A stretch of 64,000 nucleotides of DNA from Auanema rhodensis (GCA_964057225.1 OZ059896.1:18844501-18908500), one strand, 5' to 3'; positions 46,089 through 58,442 are shown, counted from the stretch's first letter. Numbers and translations are program-made. Notes: generated from the letters alone by a model not told the origin.

Positions 46089-46392
46089 TTATTTTTTGTT
46101 TCAAAAAAATCATTACCTGATAGTTTACATGTTTTATTCTGTATTATCTCATACAATTGAAAAAAATACTAGCAGTAAAACAAATGCAGTGATAATATTC
46201 TCGAGAATGTTCCTATACAGAGTGAGAAAATATCAAAAATTCTCCGAAGGTTTTCTCATAAGGTACTAAAATAAAAAAATTATTTCATATTATTATTTTT
46301 CCAGACCTAGAATCGATAAAAAAAATCAACTACATTTTAGTGAGTTACTGGGTTGGGTTATACAAATTGTCTAATTTGAATGCGATTTAGAT

Positions 46393-46465
46393 GGCCTTGT
46401 GGTCTAATGGATAAGGCGTTGGACTTCGGATCCGAAGATTTTAGGTTCGAGTCCTGCCAGGGTCG
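46393..46465 (+). tRNA. tRNA-Arg(TCG), copy Q2 (variant)
   Basis: T11, T28 and T49; the last gives a mismatch at the base of the T stem. Confidence 0.87.
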
Positions 46466-46769
46466 TTATTTTTTGTTTCAAAAAAATCATTACCTGATAG
46501 TTTACATGTTTTATTCTGTATTATCTCATACAATTGAAAAAAATACTAGCAGTAAAACAAATGCAGTGATAATATTCTCGAGAATGTTCCTATACAGAGT
46601 GAGAAAATATCAAAAATTTCCCGAAGGTTTTCTCATAAGGTACTAAAATAAAAGTATTATTTCATATTATTATTTTTTCAGACCTAGAATCGATAAAAAA
46701 AATCTACTACTTTTTAGTGAGTTACTGGGTTGGGTTATACAAATTGTCTAATTTGAATGCGATTTACAT

Positions 46770-46842
46770 GGCCTTGTGGCCTAATGGATAAGGCGTCGGA
46801 CTTCGGATCCGAAGATTGTAGGTTCGAGTCCTGCCAGGGTCG
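46770..46842 (+). tRNA. tRNA-Arg(TCG), copy Q3
   Basis: Consensus gene. Confidence 0.95.
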
Positions 46843-47146
46843 TTATTTTTTGTTTCAAAAAAATCATTACCTGATAGTTTACATGTTTTATTCTGTATTA
46901 TCTCATACAATTGAAAAAAATACTAGCAGTAAAACAAATGCAGTGATAATATTCTCGAGAATGTTCCTATACAGAGTGAGAAAATATCAAAAATTCTCCG
47001 AAGGTTTTCTCATAAGGTACTAAAATAAAAAAATTATTTCATATTATTATTTTTCCAGACCTAGAATCGATAAAAAAAATCAACTACATTTTAGTGAGTT
47101 ACTGGGTTGGGTTATACAAATTGTCTAATTTGAATGCGATTTAGAT

Positions 47147-47219
47147 GGCCTTGTGGTCTAATGGATAAGGCGTTGGACATCGGATCCGAAGATTTTAGGT
47201 TCGAGTCCTGCCAGGGTCG
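47147..47219 (+). tRNA. tRNA-Arg(TCG), copy Q4 (variant, U33 lost)
   Basis: T11, T28 and T49 as in Q2, plus T33 to A, so the loop reads CATCGGA. U33 is nearly universal and needed for the anticodon turn; this copy is probably non-functional. Confidence 0.8.
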
Positions 47220-47523
47220 TTATTTTTTGTTTCAAAAAAATCATTACCTGATAGTTTACATGTTTTATTCTGTATTATCTCATACAATTGAAAAAAATAC
47301 TAGCAGTAAAACAAATGCAGTGATAATATTCTCGAGAATGTTCCTATACAGAGTGAGAAAATATCAAAAATTTCCCGAAGGTTTTCTCATAAGGTACTAA
47401 AATAAAAGTATTATTTCATATTATTATTTTTTCAGACCTAGAATCGATAAAAAAAATCTACTACTTTTTAGTGAGTTACTGGGTTGGGTTATACAAATTG
47501 TCTAATTTGAATGCGATTTACAT

Positions 47524-47596
47524 GGCCTTGTGGCCTAATGGATAAGGCGTCGGACTTCGGATCCGAAGATTGTAGGTTCGAGTCCTGCCAGGGTCG
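47524..47596 (+). tRNA. tRNA-Arg(TCG), copy Q5
   Basis: Consensus gene. Confidence 0.95.
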
Positions 47597-47900
47597 TTAT
47601 TTTTTGTTTCAAAAAAATCATTACCTGATAGTTTACATGTTTTATTCTGTATTATCTCATACAATTGAAAAAAATACTAGCAGTAAAACAAATGCAGTGA
47701 TAATATTCTCGAGAATGTTCCTATACAGAGTGAGAAAATATCAAAAATTCTCCGAAGGTTTTCTCATAAGGTACTAAAATAAAAAAATTATTTCATATTA
47801 TTATTTTTCCAGACCTAGAATCGATAAAAAAAATCAACTACATTTTAGTGAGTTACTGGGTTGGGTTATACAAATTGTCTAATTTGAATGCGATTTAGAT

Positions 47901-47973
47901 GGCCTTGTGGTCTAATGGATAAGGCGTTGGACTTCGGATCCGAAGATTTTAGGTTCGAGTCCTGCCAGGGTCG
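47901..47973 (+). tRNA. tRNA-Arg(TCG), copy Q6 (variant)
   Basis: T11, T28 and T49. Confidence 0.87.
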
Positions 47974-48277
47974 TTATTTTTTGTTTCAAAAAAATCATTA
48001 CCTGATAGTTTACATGTTTTATTCTGTATTATCTCATACAATTGAAAAAAATACTAGCAGTAAAACAAATGCAGTGATAATATTCTCGAGAATGTTCCTA
48101 TACAGAGTGAGAAAATATCAAAAATTTCCCGAAGGTTTTCTCATAAGGTACTAAAATAAAAGTATTATTTCATATTATTATTTTTTCAGACCTAGAATCG
48201 ATAAAAAAAATCTACTACTTTTTAGTGAGTTACTGGGTTGGGTTATACAAATTGTCTAATTTGAATGCGATTTACAT

Positions 48278-48350
48278 GGCCTTGTGGCCTAATGGATAAG
48301 GCGTCGGACTTCGGATCCGAAGATTGTAGGTTCGAGTCCTGCCAGGGTCG
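48278..48350 (+). tRNA. tRNA-Arg(TCG), copy Q7
   Basis: Consensus gene. Confidence 0.95.
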
Positions 48351-48654
48351 TTATTTTTTGTTTCAAAAAAATCATTACCTGATAGTTTACATGTTTTATT
48401 CTGTATTATCTCATACAATTGAAAAAAATACTAGCAGTAAAACAAATGCAGTGATAATATTCTCGAGAATGTTCCTATACAGAGTGAGAAAATATCAAAA
48501 ATTCTCCGAAGGTTTTCTCATAAGGTACTAAAATAAAAAAATTATTTCATATTATTATTTTTCCAGACCTAGAATCGATAAAAAAAATCAACTACATTTT
48601 AGTGAGTTACTGGGTTGGGTTATACAAATTGTCTAATTTGAATGCGATTTAGAT

Positions 48655-48727
48655 GGCCTTGTGGTCTAATGGATAAGGCGTTGGACTTCGGATCCGAAGA
48701 TTTTAGGTTCGAGTCCTGCCAGGGTCG
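48655..48727 (+). tRNA. tRNA-Arg(TCG), copy Q8 (variant)
   Basis: T11, T28 and T49. Confidence 0.87.
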
Positions 48728-48963
48728 TTATTTTTTGTTTCAAAAAAATCATTACCTGATAGTTTACATGTTTTATTCTGTATTATCTCATACAATTGAA
48801 AAAAATACTAGCAGTAAAACAAATGCAGTGATAATATTCTCGAGAATGTTCCTATACAGAGTGAGAAAATATCAAAAATTTCCCGAAGGTTTTCTCATAA
48901 GGTACTAAAATAAAAGTATTATTTCATATTATTATTTTTTCAGACCTAGAATCGATAAAAAAA

Positions 48964-49006
48964 ATATAAAAAAAAATAAAAAAAAAAATAACGACCCTGG
49001 CAGGAC
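48964..49006. other. A-rich junction with a 15-bp tRNA end fragment
   Basis: The plus-oriented unit ends in an A-rich tract. Then CGACCCTGGCAGGAC (48992-49006), the 3' end of a tRNA gene in minus orientation, leads straight into the inverted leader copy. Confidence 0.85.
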
Positions 49007-50186
49007 ATAACGCATTGAATTTACACGGGAAACCTCACCTAAATGGGAGGAATATTATGAAAAGTGAAATTTAAGATCGCTATAGTCCGAAAAATCCTGT
49101 ACAATTTTACGAACTGAATTATTATTAGTGATTGTCTATCAGGTCGTGTTGGCTTAAGCATATCAGTTTGGATTTTCTCCCCTTACTATATGTCACCTTC
49201 CTCATACCGTTATTGTTGTTTTGAAGCATAAGACTCATTCCTAAACACCATAATTCTTTAAATATAGTTATTGTAATCTTTAGTCATCTATTCCTAGCCA
49301 TAATTTTAAAACTAGATTTCTGATCATGATGGGACTACGGTACTCATTCGTTTTCCAAATTGCTTCCTTAAAAGAGTAATGCTATTACGAATGTACATTA
49401 TGAAAACCGCTAAAATCCTTTGAACATTTACCAAAGTCCATTTTCGTGGCATTTTCGATCACTCGTGAGTCCAAGAAGATCAGAATCGTCAGAAAAAGAA
49501 AAAAAAATGGGAATAAGGACTAATGAGATTGCTCAGGCACCAATCAAGTGAGCACTGAACATTTTTGAACATATACAAACTGGTTGAATTATATACATTT
49601 AAGAATATTAAATTGGAAAGCGAACAAAGTCCAAATTTTCATACGGTAGTAGGCGGATCTCTGTTAAAGGCCACAACTTAGATTCATTCCTTAACGCCGA
49701 CTATACAAACCAGTTACTCACAGCTTTCTCAACCCTTTTCCAAAACCCCTTATCCATAACACTCATTAACGTCTCAAAATCCCCCACGTTACTAAACACT
49801 CAAGGTTTTTCCAAACCAAGAGCGCTACCAAAGTGGACAAGCGATTTCGATCAGCTGTACCTCTCAGTACACGAACTGATTTTGATCTGCGAGACTCAGC
49901 TCCACTCACCAGAAGCCGAGCTCGCGCACAGAGCATCGCTATAATCGAAGACGAGCAGAAAGCCGAGCACAAAACCGACAAATTCTTTACTCCTCGTGCA
50001 GGCACTTATTCACCTACTGAACGATTAAGCGACGAGGATTACGTACCACCAGGAGGAGAAGAAACATCCGTCATAGTGGAAGAACAAACACCAGTTACTG
50101 CTAAAAAGGTACGCTCCTCTAATTCAAATAAAAATAAGAAAAATAAAAATAAAAACTCAAGCAAATCGGACGCATCTCTCTCTCTG
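49007..50186 (+). repeat. 1180-bp inverted repeat, arm 2 (leader and gag start)
   Basis: Inverted copy of 43907-45086. Its right border cuts gag inside a CT-rich stretch and passes straight into tRNA-unit spacer at 50187. Confidence 0.93.
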
Positions 50187-50252
50187 ACATGTTTTATTCT
50201 GTATTATCTCATACAATTGAAAAAAATACTAGCAGTAAAACAAATGCAGTGA
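49770..50252 (+). pseudogene. Truncated gag N-terminus (inverted copy)
   Basis: The first ~118 gag residues counted from the GTG at 49833-49835 match the complete gag frame; after 50186 the frame reads into array spacer and stops at 50250-50252. No ATG is present, as in the parent. Confidence 0.88.
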
Positions 50253-50452
50253 TAATATTCTCGAGAATGTTCCTATTCAGAGTGCGAAACTATCAAAAAT
50301 TTCCCGAAGGTTTTCTCATAAGGTATTAAAATAAAAGTATTATTTCATATTATTATTTTTCCAGACCTAGAATCGATAAAAAAAATCAAGTACATTTTAG
50401 TGAGTTACTGGGTTGGGTTATACAAATTGTCTAATTTGAATGCGATTTACAT

Positions 50453-50525
50453 GGCCTTGTGGCCTAATGGATAAGGCGTCGGACTTCGGATCCGAAGATT
50501 GTAGGTTCGAGTCCTGCCAGGGTCG
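50453..50525 (+). tRNA. tRNA-Arg(TCG), copy R1
   Basis: Consensus gene; first copy after the inverted gag fragment. Confidence 0.95.
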
Positions 50526-50829
50526 TTATTTTTTGTTTTAAAAAAATCATTACCTGATAGTTTACATGTTTTATTCTGTATTATCTCATACAATTGAAAA
50601 AAATACTAGCAGTAAAACAAATGCAGTGATAATATTCTCGAGAATGTTCCTATACAGAGTGAGAAAATATCAAAAATTTCCCGAAGGTTTTCTCATAAGG
50701 TACTAAAATAAAAGTATTATTTCATATTATTATTTTTTCAGACCTAGAATCGATAAAAAAAATTAACTACATTTTAGTGAGTTACTGGGTTGGGTTATAC
50801 AAATTGTCTAATTTGAATGCGATTTACAT

Positions 50830-50902
50830 GGCCTTGTGGCCTAATGGATAAGGCGTCGGACTTCGGATCCGAAGATTGTAGGTTCGAGTCCTGCCAGGGT
50901 CG
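50830..50902 (+). tRNA. tRNA-Arg(TCG), copy R2
   Basis: Consensus gene. Confidence 0.95.
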
Positions 50903-51206
50903 TTATTTTTTGTTTTAAAAAAATCATTACCTGATAGTTTACATGTTTTATTCTGTATTATCTCATACAATTGAAAAAAATACTAGCAGTAAAACAAATG
51001 CAGTGATAATATTCTCGAGAATGTTCCTATTCAGAGTGCGAAAGTATCAAAAATTTCCCGAAGGTTTTCTCATAAGGTATTAAAATAAAAGTATTATTTC
51101 ATATTATTGTTTTTCCAGACCTAGAATCGATAAAAAAAATCAAGTACATTTTAGTGAGTTACTGGGTTGGGTTATACAAATTGTCTAATTTGAATGCGAT
51201 TTACAT

Positions 51207-51279
51207 GGCCTTGTGGCCTAATGGATAAGGCGTCGGACTTCGGATCCGAAGATTGTAGGTTCGAGTCCTGCCAGGGTCG
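51207..51279 (+). tRNA. tRNA-Arg(TCG), copy R3
   Basis: Consensus gene; followed by the TTATTACATATT spacer type. Confidence 0.95.
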
Positions 51280-51583
51280 TTATTTTTTGTTTTAAAAAAA
51301 TCATTACCTGATAGTTTACATGTTTTATTCTGTATTATCTCATACAATTGAAAAAAATACTAGCAGTAAAACAAATGCAGTGATAATATTCTCGAAAATG
51401 TTCCTATTCAGAGTGCGAAAGTATCAAAAATTTCCCGAAGGTTTTCTCATAAGGTACTAAAATAAAAGTATTATTACATATTATTATTTTTTCAGACCTA
51501 GAATCGATAAAAAAAATCAACTACATTTTAGTGAGTTACTGGGTTGGGTTATACAAATTGTCTAATTTGAATGCGATTTACAT

Positions 51584-51656
51584 GGCCTTGTGGCCTAATG
51601 GATAAGGCGTCGGACTTCGGATCCGAAGATTGTAGGTTCGAGTCCTGCCAGGGTCG
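51584..51656 (+). tRNA. tRNA-Arg(TCG), copy R4
   Basis: Consensus gene. Confidence 0.95.
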
Positions 51657-51960
51657 TTATTTTTTGTTTTAAAAAAATCATTACCTGATAGTTTACATGT
51701 TTTATTCTGTATTATCTCATACAATTGAAAAAAATACTAGCAGTAAAACAAATGCAGTGATAATATTCTCGAGAATGTTCCTATTCAGAGTGCGAAAGTA
51801 TCAAAAATTTCCCGAAGGTTTTCTCATAAGGTACTAAAATAAAAGTATTATTTCATATTATTATTTTTTCAGACCTAGAATCGATAAAAAAAATCAACTA
51901 CATTTTAGTGAGTTACTGGGTTGGGTTATACAAATTGTCTAATTTGAATGCGATTTACAT

Positions 51961-52033
51961 GGCCTTGTGGCCTAATGGATAAGGCGTCGGACTTCGGATC
52001 CGAAGATTGTAGGTTCGAGTCCTGCCAGGGTCG
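51961..52033 (+). tRNA. tRNA-Arg(TCG), copy R5
   Basis: Consensus gene. Confidence 0.95.
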
Positions 52034-52337
52034 TTATTTTTTGTTTTAAAAAAATCATTACCTGATAGTTTACATGTTTTATTCTGTATTATCTCATACA
52101 ATTGAAAAAAATACTAGCAGTAAAACAAATGCAGTGATAATATTCTCGAGAATGTTCCTATTCAGAGTGCGAAAGTATCAAAAATTTCCCGAAGGTTTTC
52201 TCATAAGGTATTAAAATAAAAGTATTATTTCATATTATTATTTTTCCAGACCTAGAATCGATAAAAAAAATCAAGTACATTTTAGTGAGTTACTGGGTTG
52301 GGTTATACAAATTGTCTAATTTGAATGCGATTTACAT

Positions 52338-52410
52338 GGCCTTGTGGCCTAATGGATAAGGCGTCGGACTTCGGATCCGAAGATTGTAGGTTCGAGTCCT
52401 GCCAGGGTCG
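52338..52410 (+). tRNA. tRNA-Arg(TCG), copy R6
   Basis: Consensus gene. Confidence 0.95.
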
Positions 52411-52714
52411 TTATTTTTTGTTTTAAAAAAATCATTACCTGATAGTTTACATGTTTTATTCTGTATTATCTCATACAATTGAAAAAAATACTAGCAGTAA
52501 AACAAATGCAGTGATAATATTCTCGAGAATGTTCCTATTCAGAGTGCGAAAGTATCAAAAATTTCCCGAAGGTTTTCTCATAAGGTATTAAAATAAAAGT
52601 ATTATTTCATATTATTATTTTTCCAGACCTAGAATCGATAAAAAAAATCAAGTACATTTTAGTGAGTTACTGGGTTGGGTTATACAAATTGTCTAATTTG
52701 AATGCGATTTACAT

Positions 52715-52787
52715 GGCCTTGTGGCCTAATGGATAAGGCGTCGGACTTCGGATCCGAAGATTGTAGGTTCGAGTCCTGCCAGGGTCG
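52715..52787 (+). tRNA. tRNA-Arg(TCG), copy R7
   Basis: Consensus gene. Confidence 0.95.
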
Positions 52788-53091
52788 TTATTTTTTGTTT
52801 TAAAAAAATCATTACCTGATAGTTTACATGTTTTATTCTGTATTATCTCATACAATTGAAAAAAATACTAGCAGTAAAACAAATGCAGTGATAATATTCT
52901 CGAGAATGTTCCTATTCAGAGTGCGAAAGTATCAAAAATTTCCCGAAGGTTTTCTCATAAGGTACTAAAATAAAAGTATTATTTCATATTATTATTTTTT
53001 CAGACCTAGAATCGATAAAAAAAATCAACTACATTTTAGTGAGTTACTGGGTTGGGTTATACAAATTGTCTAATTTGAATGCGATTTACAT

Positions 53092-53164
53092 GGCCTTGTG
53101 GCCTAATGGATAAGGCGTCGGACTTCGGATCCGAAGATTGTAGGTTCGAGTCCTGCCAGGGTCG
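53092..53164 (+). tRNA. tRNA-Arg(TCG), copy R8
   Basis: Consensus gene. Confidence 0.95.
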
Positions 53165-53468
53165 TTATTTTTTGTTTTAAAAAAATCATTACCTGATAGT
53201 TTACATGTTTTATTCTGTATTATCTCATACAATTGAAAAAAATACTAGCAGTAAAACAAATGCAGTGATAATATTCTCGAGAATGTTCCTATTCAGAGTG
53301 CGAAAGTATCAAAAATTTCCCGAAGGTTTTCTCATAAGGTATTAAAATAAAAGTATTATTTCATATTATTATTTTTCCAGACCTAGAATCGATAAAAAAA
53401 ATCAAGTACATTTTAGTGAGTTACTGGGTTGGGTTATACAAATTGTCTAATTTGAATGCGATTTACAT

Positions 53469-53541
53469 GGCCTTGTGGCCTAATGGATAAGGCGTCGGAC
53501 TTCGGATCCGAAGATTGTAGGTTCGAGTCCTGCCAGGGTCG
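53469..53541 (+). tRNA. tRNA-Arg(TCG), copy R9
   Basis: Consensus gene. Confidence 0.95.
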
Positions 53542-53845
53542 TTATTTTTTGTTTTAAAAAAATCATTACCTGATAGTTTACATGTTTTATTCTGTATTAT
53601 CTCATACAATTGAAAAAAATACTAGCAGTAAAACAAATGCAGTGATAATATTCTCGAGAATGTTCCTATTCAGAGTGCGAAAGTATCAAAAATTTCCCGA
53701 AGGTTTTCTCATAAGGTATTAAAATAAAAGTATTATTTCATATTATTATTTTTCCAGACCTAGAATCGATAAAAAAAATCAAGTACATTTTAGTGAGTTA
53801 CTGGGTTGGGTTATACAAATTGTCTAATTTGAATGCGATTTACAT

Positions 53846-53918
53846 GGCCTTGTGGCCTAATGGATAAGGCGTCGGACTTCGGATCCGAAGATTGTAGGTT
53901 CGAGTCCTGCCAGGGTCG
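53846..53918 (+). tRNA. tRNA-Arg(TCG), copy R10
   Basis: Consensus gene. Confidence 0.95.
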
Positions 53919-54222
53919 TTATTTTTTGTTTTAAAAAAATCATTACCTGATAGTTTACATGTTTTATTCTGTATTATCTCATACAATTGAAAAAAATACT
54001 AGCAGTAAAACAAATGCAGTGATAATATTCTCGAGAATGTTCCTATTCAGAGTGCGAAAGTATCAAAAATTTCCCGAAGGTTTTCTCATAAGGTATTAAA
54101 ATAAAAGTATTATTTCATATTATTATTTTTCCAGACCTAGAATCGATAAAAAAAATCAAGTACATTTTAGTGAGTTACTGGGTTGGGTTATACAAATTGT
54201 CTAATTTGAATGCGATTTACAT

Positions 54223-54295
54223 GGCCTTGTGGCCTAATGGATAAGGCGTCGGACTTCGGATCCGAAGATTGTAGGTTCGAGTCCTGCCAGGGTCG
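54223..54295 (+). tRNA. tRNA-Arg(TCG), copy R11
   Basis: Consensus gene; followed by the GCGAAACTATC spacer type. Confidence 0.95.
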
Positions 54296-54599
54296 TTATT
54301 TTTTGTTTTAAAAAAATCATTACCTGATAGTTTACATGTTTTATTCTGTATTATCTCATACAATTGAAAAAAATACTAGCAGTAAAACAAATGCAGTGAT
54401 AATATTCTCGAGAATGTTCCTATTCAGAGTGCGAAACTATCAAAAATTTCCCGAAGGTTTTCTCATAAGGTATTAAAATAAAAGTATTATTTCATATTAT
54501 TATTTTTCCAGACCTAGAATCGATAAAAAAAATCAAGTACATTTTAGTGAGTTACTGGGTTGGGTTATACAAATTGTCTAATTTGAATGCGATTTACAT

Positions 54600-54672
54600 G
54601 GCCTTGTGGCCTAATGGATAAGGCGTCGGACTTCGGATCCGAAGATTGTAGGTTCGAGTCCTGCCAGGGTCG
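54600..54672 (+). tRNA. tRNA-Arg(TCG), copy R12
   Basis: Consensus gene. Confidence 0.95.
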
Positions 54673-54976
54673 TTATTTTTTGTTTTAAAAAAATCATTAC
54701 CTGATAGTTTACATGTTTTATTCTGTATTATCTCATACAATTGAAAAAAATACTAGCAGTAAAACAAATGCAGTGATAATATTCTCGAGAATGTTCCTAT
54801 ACAGAGTGAGAAAATATCAAAAATTTCCCGAAGGTTTTCTCATAAGGTACTAAAATAAAAGTATTATTTCATATTATTATTTTTTCAGACCTAGAATCGA
54901 TAAAAAAAATTAACTACATTTTAGTGAGTTACTGGGTTGGGTTATACAAATTGTCTAATTTGAATGCGATTTACAT

Positions 54977-55049
54977 GGCCTTGTGGCCTAATGGATAAGG
55001 CGTCGGACTTCGGATCCGAAGATTGTAGGTTCGAGTCCTGCCAGGGTCG
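54977..55049 (+). tRNA. tRNA-Arg(TCG), copy R13
   Basis: Consensus gene. Confidence 0.95.
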
Positions 55050-55353
55050 TTATTTTTTGTTTTAAAAAAATCATTACCTGATAGTTTACATGTTTTATTC
55101 TGTATTATCTCATACAATTGAAAAAAATACTAGCAGTAAAACAAATGCAGTGATAATATTCTCGAGAATGTTCCTATTCAGAGTGCGAAAGTATCAAAAA
55201 TTTCCCGAAGGTTTTCTCATAAGGTATTAAAATAAAAGTATTATTTCATATTATTATTTTTCCAGACCTAGAATCGATAAAAAAAATCAAGTACATTTTA
55301 GTGAGTTACTGGGTTGGGTTATACAAATTGTCTAATTTGAATGCGATTTACAT

Positions 55354-55426
55354 GGCCTTGTGGCCTAATGGATAAGGCGTCGGACTTCGGATCCGAAGAT
55401 TGTAGGTTCGAGTCCTGCCAGGGTCG
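55354..55426 (+). tRNA. tRNA-Arg(TCG), copy R14
   Basis: Consensus gene; GCGAAACTATC spacer type. Confidence 0.95.
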
Positions 55427-55730
55427 TTATTTTTTGTTTTAAAAAAATCATTACCTGATAGTTTACATGTTTTATTCTGTATTATCTCATACAATTGAAA
55501 AAAATACTAGCAGTAAAACAAATGCAGTGATAATATTCTCGAGAATGTTCCTATTCAGAGTGCGAAACTATCAAAAATTTCCCGAAGGTTTTCTCATAAG
55601 GTATTAAAATAAAAGTATTATTTCATATTATTATTTTTCCAGACCTAGAATCGATAAAAAAAATCAAGTACATTTTAGTGAGTTACTGGGTTGGGTTATA
55701 CAAATTGTCTAATTTGAATGCGATTTACAT

Positions 55731-55803
55731 GGCCTTGTGGCCTAATGGATAAGGCGTCGGACTTCGGATCCGAAGATTGTAGGTTCGAGTCCTGCCAGGG
55801 TCG
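55731..55803 (+). tRNA. tRNA-Arg(TCG), copy R15
   Basis: Consensus gene. Confidence 0.95.
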
Positions 55804-56107
55804 TTATTTTTTGTTTTAAAAAAATCATTACCTGATAGTTTACATGTTTTATTCTGTATTATCTCATACAATTGAAAAAAATACTAGCAGTAAAACAAAT
55901 GCAGTGATAATATTCTCGAGAATGTTCCTATACAGAGTGAGAAAATATCAAAAATTTCCCGAAGGTTTTCTCATAAGGTACTAAAATAAAAGTATTATTT
56001 CATATTATTATTTTTTCAGACCTAGAATCGATAAAAAAAATTAACTACATTTTAGTGAGTTACTGGGTTGGGTTATACAAATTGTCTAATTTGAATGCGA
56101 TTTACAT

Positions 56108-56180
56108 GGCCTTGTGGCCTAATGGATAAGGCGTCGGACTTCGGATCCGAAGATTGTAGGTTCGAGTCCTGCCAGGGTCG
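56108..56180 (+). tRNA. tRNA-Arg(TCG), copy R16
   Basis: Consensus gene. Confidence 0.95.
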
Positions 56181-56484
56181 TTATTTTTTGTTTTAAAAAA
56201 ATCATTACCTGATAGTTTACATGTTTTATTCTGTATTATCTCATACAATTGAAAAAAATACTAGCAGTAAAACAAATGCAGTGATAATATTCTCGAGAAT
56301 GTTCCTATTCAGAGTGCGAAAGTATCAAAAATTTCCCGAAGGTTTTCTCATAAGGTATTAAAATAAAAGTATTATTTCATATTATTATTTTTCCAGACCT
56401 AGAATCGATAAAAAAAATCAAGTACATTTTAGTGAGTTACTGGGTTGGGTTATACAAATTGTCTAATTTGAATGCGATTTACAT

Positions 56485-56557
56485 GGCCTTGTGGCCTAAT
56501 GGATAAGGCGTCGGACTTCGGATCCGAAGATTGTAGGTTCGAGTCCTGCCAGGGTCG
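56485..56557 (+). tRNA. tRNA-Arg(TCG), copy R17
   Basis: Consensus gene; TTATTACATATT spacer type, 14 units after R3. Confidence 0.95.
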
Positions 56558-56861
56558 TTATTTTTTGTTTTAAAAAAATCATTACCTGATAGTTTACATG
56601 TTTTATTCTGTATTATCTCATACAATTGAAAAAAATACTAGCAGTAAAACAAATGCAGTGATAATATTCTCGAAAATGTTCCTATTCAGAGTGCGAAAGT
56701 ATCAAAAATTTCCCGAAGGTTTTCTCATAAGGTACTAAAATAAAAGTATTATTACATATTATTATTTTTTCAGACCTAGAATCGATAAAAAAAATCAACT
56801 ACATTTTAGTGAGTTACTGGGTTGGGTTATACAAATTGTCTAATTTGAATGCGATTTACAT

Positions 56862-56934
56862 GGCCTTGTGGCCTAATGGATAAGGCGTCGGACTTCGGAT
56901 CCGAAGATTGTAGGTTCGAGTCCTGCCAGGGTCG
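56862..56934 (+). tRNA. tRNA-Arg(TCG), copy R18
   Basis: Consensus gene. Confidence 0.95.
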
Positions 56935-57238
56935 TTATTTTTTGTTTTAAAAAAATCATTACCTGATAGTTTACATGTTTTATTCTGTATTATCTCATAC
57001 AATTGAAAAAAATACTAGCAGTAAAACAAATGCAGTGATAATATTCTCGAGAATGTTCCTATTCAGAGTGCGAAAGTATCAAAAATTTCCCGAAGGTTTT
57101 CTCATAAGGTACTAAAATAAAAGTATTATTTCATATTATTATTTTTTCAGACCTAGAATCGATAAAAAAAATCAACTACATTTTAGTGAGTTACTGGGTT
57201 GGGTTATACAAATTGTCTAATTTGAATGCGATTTACAT

Positions 57239-57311
57239 GGCCTTGTGGCCTAATGGATAAGGCGTCGGACTTCGGATCCGAAGATTGTAGGTTCGAGTCC
57301 TGCCAGGGTCG
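57239..57311 (+). tRNA. tRNA-Arg(TCG), copy R19
   Basis: Consensus gene. Confidence 0.95.
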
Positions 57312-57615
57312 TTATTTTTTGTTTTAAAAAAATCATTACCTGATAGTTTACATGTTTTATTCTGTATTATCTCATACAATTGAAAAAAATACTAGCAGTA
57401 AAACAAATGCAGTGATAATATTCTCGAGAATGTTCCTATTCAGAGTGCGAAAGTATCAAAAATTTCCCGAAGGTTTTCTCATAAGGTATTAAAATAAAAG
57501 TATTATTTCATATTATTATTTTTCCAGACCTAGAATCGATAAAAAAAATCAAGTACATTTTAGTGAGTTACTGGGTTGGGTTATACAAATTGTCTAATTT
57601 GAATGCGATTTACAT

Positions 57616-57688
57616 GGCCTTGTGGCCTAATGGATAAGGCGTCGGACTTCGGATCCGAAGATTGTAGGTTCGAGTCCTGCCAGGGTCG
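57616..57688 (+). tRNA. tRNA-Arg(TCG), copy R20
   Basis: Consensus gene; TTATTACATATT spacer type. Confidence 0.95.
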
Positions 57689-57992
57689 TTATTTTTTGTT
57701 TTAAAAAAATCATTACCTGATAGTTTACATGTTTTATTCTGTATTATCTCATACAATTGAAAAAAATACTAGCAGTAAAACAAATGCAGTGATAATATTC
57801 TCGAAAATGTTCCTATTCAGAGTGCGAAAGTATCAAAAATTTCCCGAAGGTTTTCTCATAAGGTACTAAAATAAAAGTATTATTACATATTATTATTTTT
57901 TCAGACCTAGAATCGATAAAAAAAATCAACTACATTTTAGTGAGTTACTGGGTTGGGTTATACAAATTGTCTAATTTGAATGCGATTTACAT

Positions 57993-58065
57993 GGCCTTGT
58001 GGCCTAATGGATAAGGCGTCGGACTTCGGATCCGAAGATTGTAGGTTCGAGTCCTGCCAGGGTCG
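57993..58065 (+). tRNA. tRNA-Arg(TCG), copy R21
   Basis: Consensus gene. Confidence 0.95.
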
Positions 58066-58369
58066 TTATTTTTTGTTTTAAAAAAATCATTACCTGATAG
58101 TTTACATGTTTTATTCTGTATTATCTCATACAATTGAAAAAAATACTAGCAGTAAAACAAATGCAGTGATAATATTCTCGAGAATGTTCCTATTCAGAGT
58201 GCGAAAGTATCAAAAATTTCCCGAAGGTTTTCTCATAAGGTACTAAAATAAAAGTATTATTTCATATTATTATTTTTTCAGACCTAGAATCGATAAAAAA
58301 AATCAACTACATTTTAGTGAGTTACTGGGTTGGGTTATACAAATTGTCTAATTTGAATGCGATTTACAT

Positions 58370-58442
58370 GGCCTTGTGGCCTAATGGATAAGGCGTCGGA
58401 CTTCGGATCCGAAGATTGTAGGTTCGAGTCCTGCCAGGGTCG
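58370..58442 (+). tRNA. tRNA-Arg(TCG), copy R22
   Basis: Consensus gene. Confidence 0.95.

Larger units (their letters stand above)
46008..48963 (+). repeat. tRNA-Arg(TCG) tandem array, plus-strand block B (8 genes)
   Basis: Eight genes in a clear two-unit repeat of 754 bp: Q3, Q5 and Q7 have the consensus gene while Q2, Q4, Q6 and Q8 share T11, T28 and T49. Spacers alternate in the same way. Confidence 0.95.
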
